Made by a program: the position numbers and the translations under genes. From JAAEQG01 sp043803085 (GTDB taxonomy: Bacteria; Planctomycetota; Phycisphaerae; UBA1845): a stretch of 6,311 nucleotides of DNA. The stretch's first letter is position 1. Each line of letters begins with the position of its first letter. This document shows positions 4,367-6,311 of the stretch, piece after piece. The stretch lies in contig JAZDKM010000389.1 of the NCBI GenBank assembly GCA_043803085.1, positions 1 to 6,311 of the forward strand, read 5' to 3'. The notes below the pieces were generated by a model that saw only the letters and a list, made by a program, of their open reading frames with translations, was not told the DNA's origin and searched no databases.

Positions 4367-5891
4367 AATTCTCGGAGCGCGGCGACTCCTCACCCGACAA
4401 CTGCGCGTAGCGCACCTTAAGCACCTCCGCGAACCCGCGGTTCAGCAGGAATTGCGCGGTCCGGCCCGGCTGGCGATGCGCGCGACGCATAGCGTCGATC
4501 TCGGCGATCAACTCCTTCTTCCGATCTTCCGGCTGAATGGCGTCGGCGAGATCGTCCTTATTCAAGGCGAACTCGACCTCGCTCATCTCGCTCGCGCGGC
4601 GCACCGTCTCCCGCAACAGGTTGCGGCGCTCCTCCAGCACGGTATCGTCCAACGGACCGAGCTGAGCGGTCTCTCCCTCGATCAGCCGGTCGATTATGCG
4701 CTCCACCTGCCGGTCCGGCCTCCCGCGCGCCCGGGCGAGCCATTCGGCCATTCGCGTGTTGTCGGAAGCCTGGCCGACGCGGACCGGGTCTTTCAGGTTC
4801 TTCGGCGGGATGAGGCAGGGCTTGTAAAGCCGCAGCACTTCGAGCTGCCCCTGGTGCAAGACCGACTCCGCTGCGCCCTCCAGCCGGACGAGTTCCGCGG
4901 AGAAGTCGGCGGGAGAAAGCTTGTCTTTGGGTTTGGCCTTATGCTGGGTGGCTCTGAGGCGTTCCGCTTCCTCGGCCAGGGGCACGAGCTGCCCAATCTG
5001 CTCGCGGTCGAAGTGCATGCCGTTGGCCAGATTCCAACGGTTAATCTCCTGGCGAAGAGTATGCAGGGTCCGCTCGTCCTTCTCATGCTGGGCGCGCGGA
5101 TAGGTCCGGGTGCCGGATTGCCGACCCTCGACCGCCTCACGCACCACCTGCGGGGCCGAGACGGCTGCCAACTCATACAACGGCTCGGCCGCCGCGGGCG
5201 TCAATAGGTACTCCGCGACTACGTCGGGACGCGGGTGAGTCGCACGCTCCAGCGCCTCGAGCTCCTTCCGTGCCTCCGCCCACTGGGGATCATCCACTTC
5301 GGTCCGTGGAGGTCCGTGCCGAGCGCTCTGCTCGGCGCGGCGCGCAGCCTTGCGCCGTTCTGCGGGAGTGGCAAACCGGCCAAAGACCGCCTTCTTGTTC
5401 GGCCGGTAGCTCTCAGCGATCTGCTGTTGGTCCGGCGTGAGGACATTCCAGACTTCGTCAGCCAGGGCGTTAAGCTCGGTGACCCACTTCTCGCGCGCCG
5501 TTATCGCCCGGCGATGCACCCGGGCCGTACGCTCCTCCACCTCGGGCTTGAAACCCTGGTTCAGCCGGTCCTCGGCGAGAAAGGCGGTATAGGCTTCGAT
5601 CTCGAGGGGCTGGATGTCGGCCTGCGCACGATAGTAATCCATGTGCAGGCGAGAGGCTGCTTCGTACTGCCGAAGGAGCGCCCGAGCCTGATCTCGGGTG
5701 AGCGAAAGCGAGAGCATGAAATCGAGGGCATCGACACCCTCGCGGTCGAAATCGCTGCCCAGGCGCTCGCGCAGAGCTTCGGGCACCTCGGCGGCCGAAG
5801 CGACCACGGGAAACGCTCCGGCCGTCACCAACAGCGTAGTCCACAGCAACGCTCGGCCGATGGTCCTCCAGCTTAAACTGATCCGCGACAT
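4365..5891 (-). CDS. secreted helical protein with two LTxxQ motifs, function unknown
   Basis: Unrecognised 508-residue protein. The start at ATG 5891 is chosen because GGGAGG stands six bases upstream and the signal peptide then begins normally; the longer frame from TTG 5924 would place that ribosome site inside the gene. Residues 1-33 form a signal peptide (ALLWTTLLVTAGAFPVVASA, cleavage near ASA-AE). The mature part is charged, Arg/Glu/Ala-rich and predicted mainly helical. LTRDQ (64-68) and LTPDQQQ (151-157) recall the LTxxQ motifs of periplasmic Spy/CpxP-like proteins. A segment ending THPRP...AEYLL...AEPL (about 209-240) is echoed at about 461-493 (AHRQP...AQFLL...AEVL), suggesting two related modules. 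A distinctive KPCLIPPKNLKDPVRVGQA (357-375) holds the only cysteine. It is the first gene of the operon with the radical SAM enzyme. A periplasmic chaperone or sensor role is a guess from the weak Spy likeness. Confidence 0.8.
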   Translation of the reverse strand: MSRISLSWRTIGRALLWTTLLVTAGAFPVVASAAEVPEALRERLGSDFDREGVDALDFMLSLSLTRDQARALLRQYEAASRLHMDYYRAQADIQPLEIEAYTAFLAEDRLNQGFKPEVEERTARVHRRAITAREKWVTELNALADEVWNVLTPDQQQIAESYRPNKKAVFGRFATPAERRKAARRAEQSARHGPPRTEVDDPQWAEARKELEALERATHPRPDVVAEYLLTPAAAEPLYELAAVSAPQVVREAVEGRQSGTRTYPRAQHEKDERTLHTLRQEINRWNLANGMHFDREQIGQLVPLAEEAERLRATQHKAKPKDKLSPADFSAELVRLEGAAESVLHQGQLEVLRLYKPCLIPPKNLKDPVRVGQASDNTRMAEWLARARGRPDRQVERIIDRLIEGETAQLGPLDDTVLEERRNLLRETVRRASEMSEVEFALNKDDLADAIQPEDRKKELIAEIDAMRRAHRQPGRTAQFLLNRGFAEVLKVRYAQLSGEESPRSEN

Positions 5892-5897
5892 GGCAAA

Positions 5898-5903
5898 CCT
5901 CCC
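5898..5903 (-). promoter_or_regulatory. ribosome binding site of the secreted helical protein
   Basis: GGGAGG followed by T, six bases before ATG 5891. This strong site fixes the start and rules out the longer TTG-initiated frame from 5924. Confidence 0.7.
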
Positions 5904-5932
5904 GCGACGTTCACCGGTTGTCAAGCACTACT

Positions 5933-5938
5933 ATTATA
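5933..5938 (-). promoter_or_regulatory. -10 box (TATAAT) for the secreted-protein/radical-SAM operon
   Basis: Read on the minus strand, a perfect TATAAT lies 42 bases upstream of ATG 5891, in the most AT-rich patch of this region. With 17 bp spacing the -35 would be AACAAA (5956-5961), a poor match, so activation or an extended spacer is possible. Transcription would start near 5926, leaving a leader of about 35 bases that contains the ribosome site. A TTGACA at 5919-5924 lies downstream of the -10 box and is not usable as its -35. Confidence 0.5.
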
Positions 5939-5996
5939 AACGATGCGGCGGCCGTTTTGTTGCAGGGTGGCGGGCGGAATGGTTGGCCGGGGATTC

Positions 5997-6020
5997 ACCC
6001 GCGCCCGCCGTGGGTTTTTT
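5997..6020 (+). terminator. intrinsic terminator in the divergent region, plus strand
   Basis: ACCCGCG (5997-6003), loop CCCGC, CGTGGGT (6009-6015): a 7-bp stem with one G-U pair, running directly into five further Ts (6016-6020). This is a textbook rho-independent terminator shape. There is no plus-strand gene before it; the secreted-protein gene upstream runs the other way. It may stop antisense transcription, insulate the sigma-54 promoter, or end an unseen small RNA. Confidence 0.6.
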
Positions 6021-6058
6021 CGTTCTCCGCGTCGCTCCGGCGGCTGTGGGGGGTCAGC

Positions 6059-6080
6059 GAACGTTCTCGGACGTTTCTGG
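6059..6080. other. small palindrome and imperfect direct repeat upstream of the sigma-54 promoter
   Basis: GAACGTTC (6059-6066) is an 8-bp palindrome. ACGTTCTCGG (6061-6070) and ACGTTTCTGG (6071-6080) form an imperfect tandem direct repeat, 7 of 10 bases alike, whose second copy runs into the -24 element. It might be a protein binding site, but activators of sigma-54 usually bind further upstream, so confidence is low. Confidence 0.2.
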
Positions 6081-6093
6081 CACGACAATTGCC
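6077..6093 (+). promoter_or_regulatory. sigma-54 (RpoN) promoter for the Pta-like gene
   Basis: CTGGCACGACAATTGCC fits the -24/-12 consensus YTGGCACGRNNNTTGCW in every defined position but the last W. The invariant GG (6079-6080) and GC (6091-6092) are exactly 10 bases apart. Transcription should start near 6104, giving a leader of about 83 bases before ATG 6187. Such promoters need an enhancer-binding activator ATPase, so the gene downstream is probably switched by a specific signal. I see no obvious activator site. Confidence 0.7.
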
Positions 6094-6109
6094 CGTCGTT
6101 CACTGCAAC

Positions 6110-6151
6110 TCCGCCTTGCGGGGAAGTCAGGGTGCGCACCTGTAAGGCGGA
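6110..6151 (+). promoter_or_regulatory. stem-loop in the leader of the Pta-like gene
   Basis: TCCGCCTT (6110-6117) pairs perfectly with AAGGCGGA (6144-6151). The 26-nt loop holds a perfect 10-bp palindrome, GGTGCGCACC (6131-6140). The structure would begin about six bases after the predicted sigma-54 start and end 23 bases before the ribosome site, so it would be the 5' cap structure of the mRNA, protecting it, or alternatively a protein site in DNA. Confidence 0.45.
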
Positions 6152-6174
6152 CGATCATCGAACCAGAATCAGCC

Positions 6175-6180
6175 AGGAGG
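6175..6180 (+). promoter_or_regulatory. ribosome binding site of the Pta-like gene
   Basis: AGGAGG, perfect, six bases before ATG 6187. It fixes the start codon of the gene that runs off the window. Confidence 0.8.
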
Positions 6181-6186
6181 TTGCTG

Positions 6187-6311
6187 ATGGCCAAGGCCAA
6201 CAAAATTTACGTTTCCGCCGCCGACCCCCACGCGGGGACCAGCGTCATTACGCTCGGGTTGGTGAGCACCTTAGGCCGCATGGTGGACCGGATCGGCTTC
6301 TTCAAGCCGGT
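6187..6311 (+). CDS. start of a phosphate acetyltransferase-like protein (N-terminal P-loop domain), cut by window end
   Basis: Only 41 full codons are visible, beginning MAKANKIYVSAADPHAGTSV and ending with GFFKP. A short beta strand (KIYVSA), a P-loop-like turn with G and T/S but no Lys before the Thr-Ser (PHAGTSVITLG), a helix, and a second strand RIGFFKP match the opening of the dethiobiotin-synthetase-like (AAA_26) domain in front of long phosphate acetyltransferases, where the Walker A lysine is also often missing (as in GTSVGLTS of the E. coli enzyme). Pta interconverts acetyl-CoA and acetyl phosphate in the cytoplasm. It could equally be a stand-alone protein of that P-loop/DRTGG group, or BioD-like. 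The start is secure: AGGAGG lies six bases upstream. It is driven by the sigma-54 promoter at 6077. Confidence 0.65.
   Translation, partial: MAKANKIYVSAADPHAGTSVITLGLVSTLGRMVDRIGFFKP

Noticed and set aside
4452..5207. 251-codon plus-strand frame
   Set aside because: Antisense shadow of the secreted helical protein gene; no ribosome site or domain.
5919..5924. TTGACA (minus strand) as a -35 box
   Set aside because: At 17 bp downstream there is only GAGGTT, and it lies downstream of the TATAAT box, so it cannot pair with it.
5892..5924. N-terminal extension of the secreted helical protein from TTG 5924
   Set aside because: It would place the strong GGGAGG ribosome site inside the gene and add a charged stretch before an otherwise normal signal peptide.

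Overview
The window is GC-rich bacterial chromosomal DNA. The best guess at the organism is a planctomycete (Planctomycetota, perhaps Phycisphaerae-like), from inference rather than a marker gene. The clues are a secreted propeller-repeat protein that ends in thrombospondin-3-type, 'DCN..AVPDECD' and dockerin-like calcium-binding repeats, intergenic spaces full of small palindromes, and long-leader secreted proteins with no close textbook relatives.

Layout: (1) 1-686, plus strand: the 3' part of a FliA/WhiG-type sigma factor gene whose start lies before the window. (2) 687-969: a convergent spacer packed with inverted repeats of two families, here called A and B. (3) 970-2312, minus strand: a secreted four-repeat propeller protein with a calcium-binding C-terminus, broken by a 2-base insertion at about 1785-1788. 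(4) 2313-3213: about 900 bases with no convincing gene, holding a small inverted repeat, a tandem pair of CCCTCTCCC/GGGAGAGGG palindromes, a heptamer tandem repeat, further A and B elements and a 16-unit octamer tandem array. (5) 3214-5891, minus strand: a two-gene operon. A secreted helical protein with two LTxxQ motifs (unknown function, distantly Spy/CpxP-like) is followed after 8 bp by an AmmeMemoRadiSam-type radical SAM enzyme with a Tat-like N-terminus. (6) 5892-6186: a divergent control region with a perfect TATAAT box for the operon, an intrinsic terminator pointing the other way, and a near-perfect sigma-54 promoter. (7) 6187 to the end, plus strand: the first 41 codons of a protein like the N-terminal P-loop domain of phosphate acetyltransferase.

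The genes do not form one pathway. The clearest functional unit is the secreted-protein/radical-SAM operon. The clearest regulatory signal is the sigma-54 promoter with a structured leader in front of the Pta-like gene. I see no CRISPR array, tRNA, rRNA, transposase or prophage gene.
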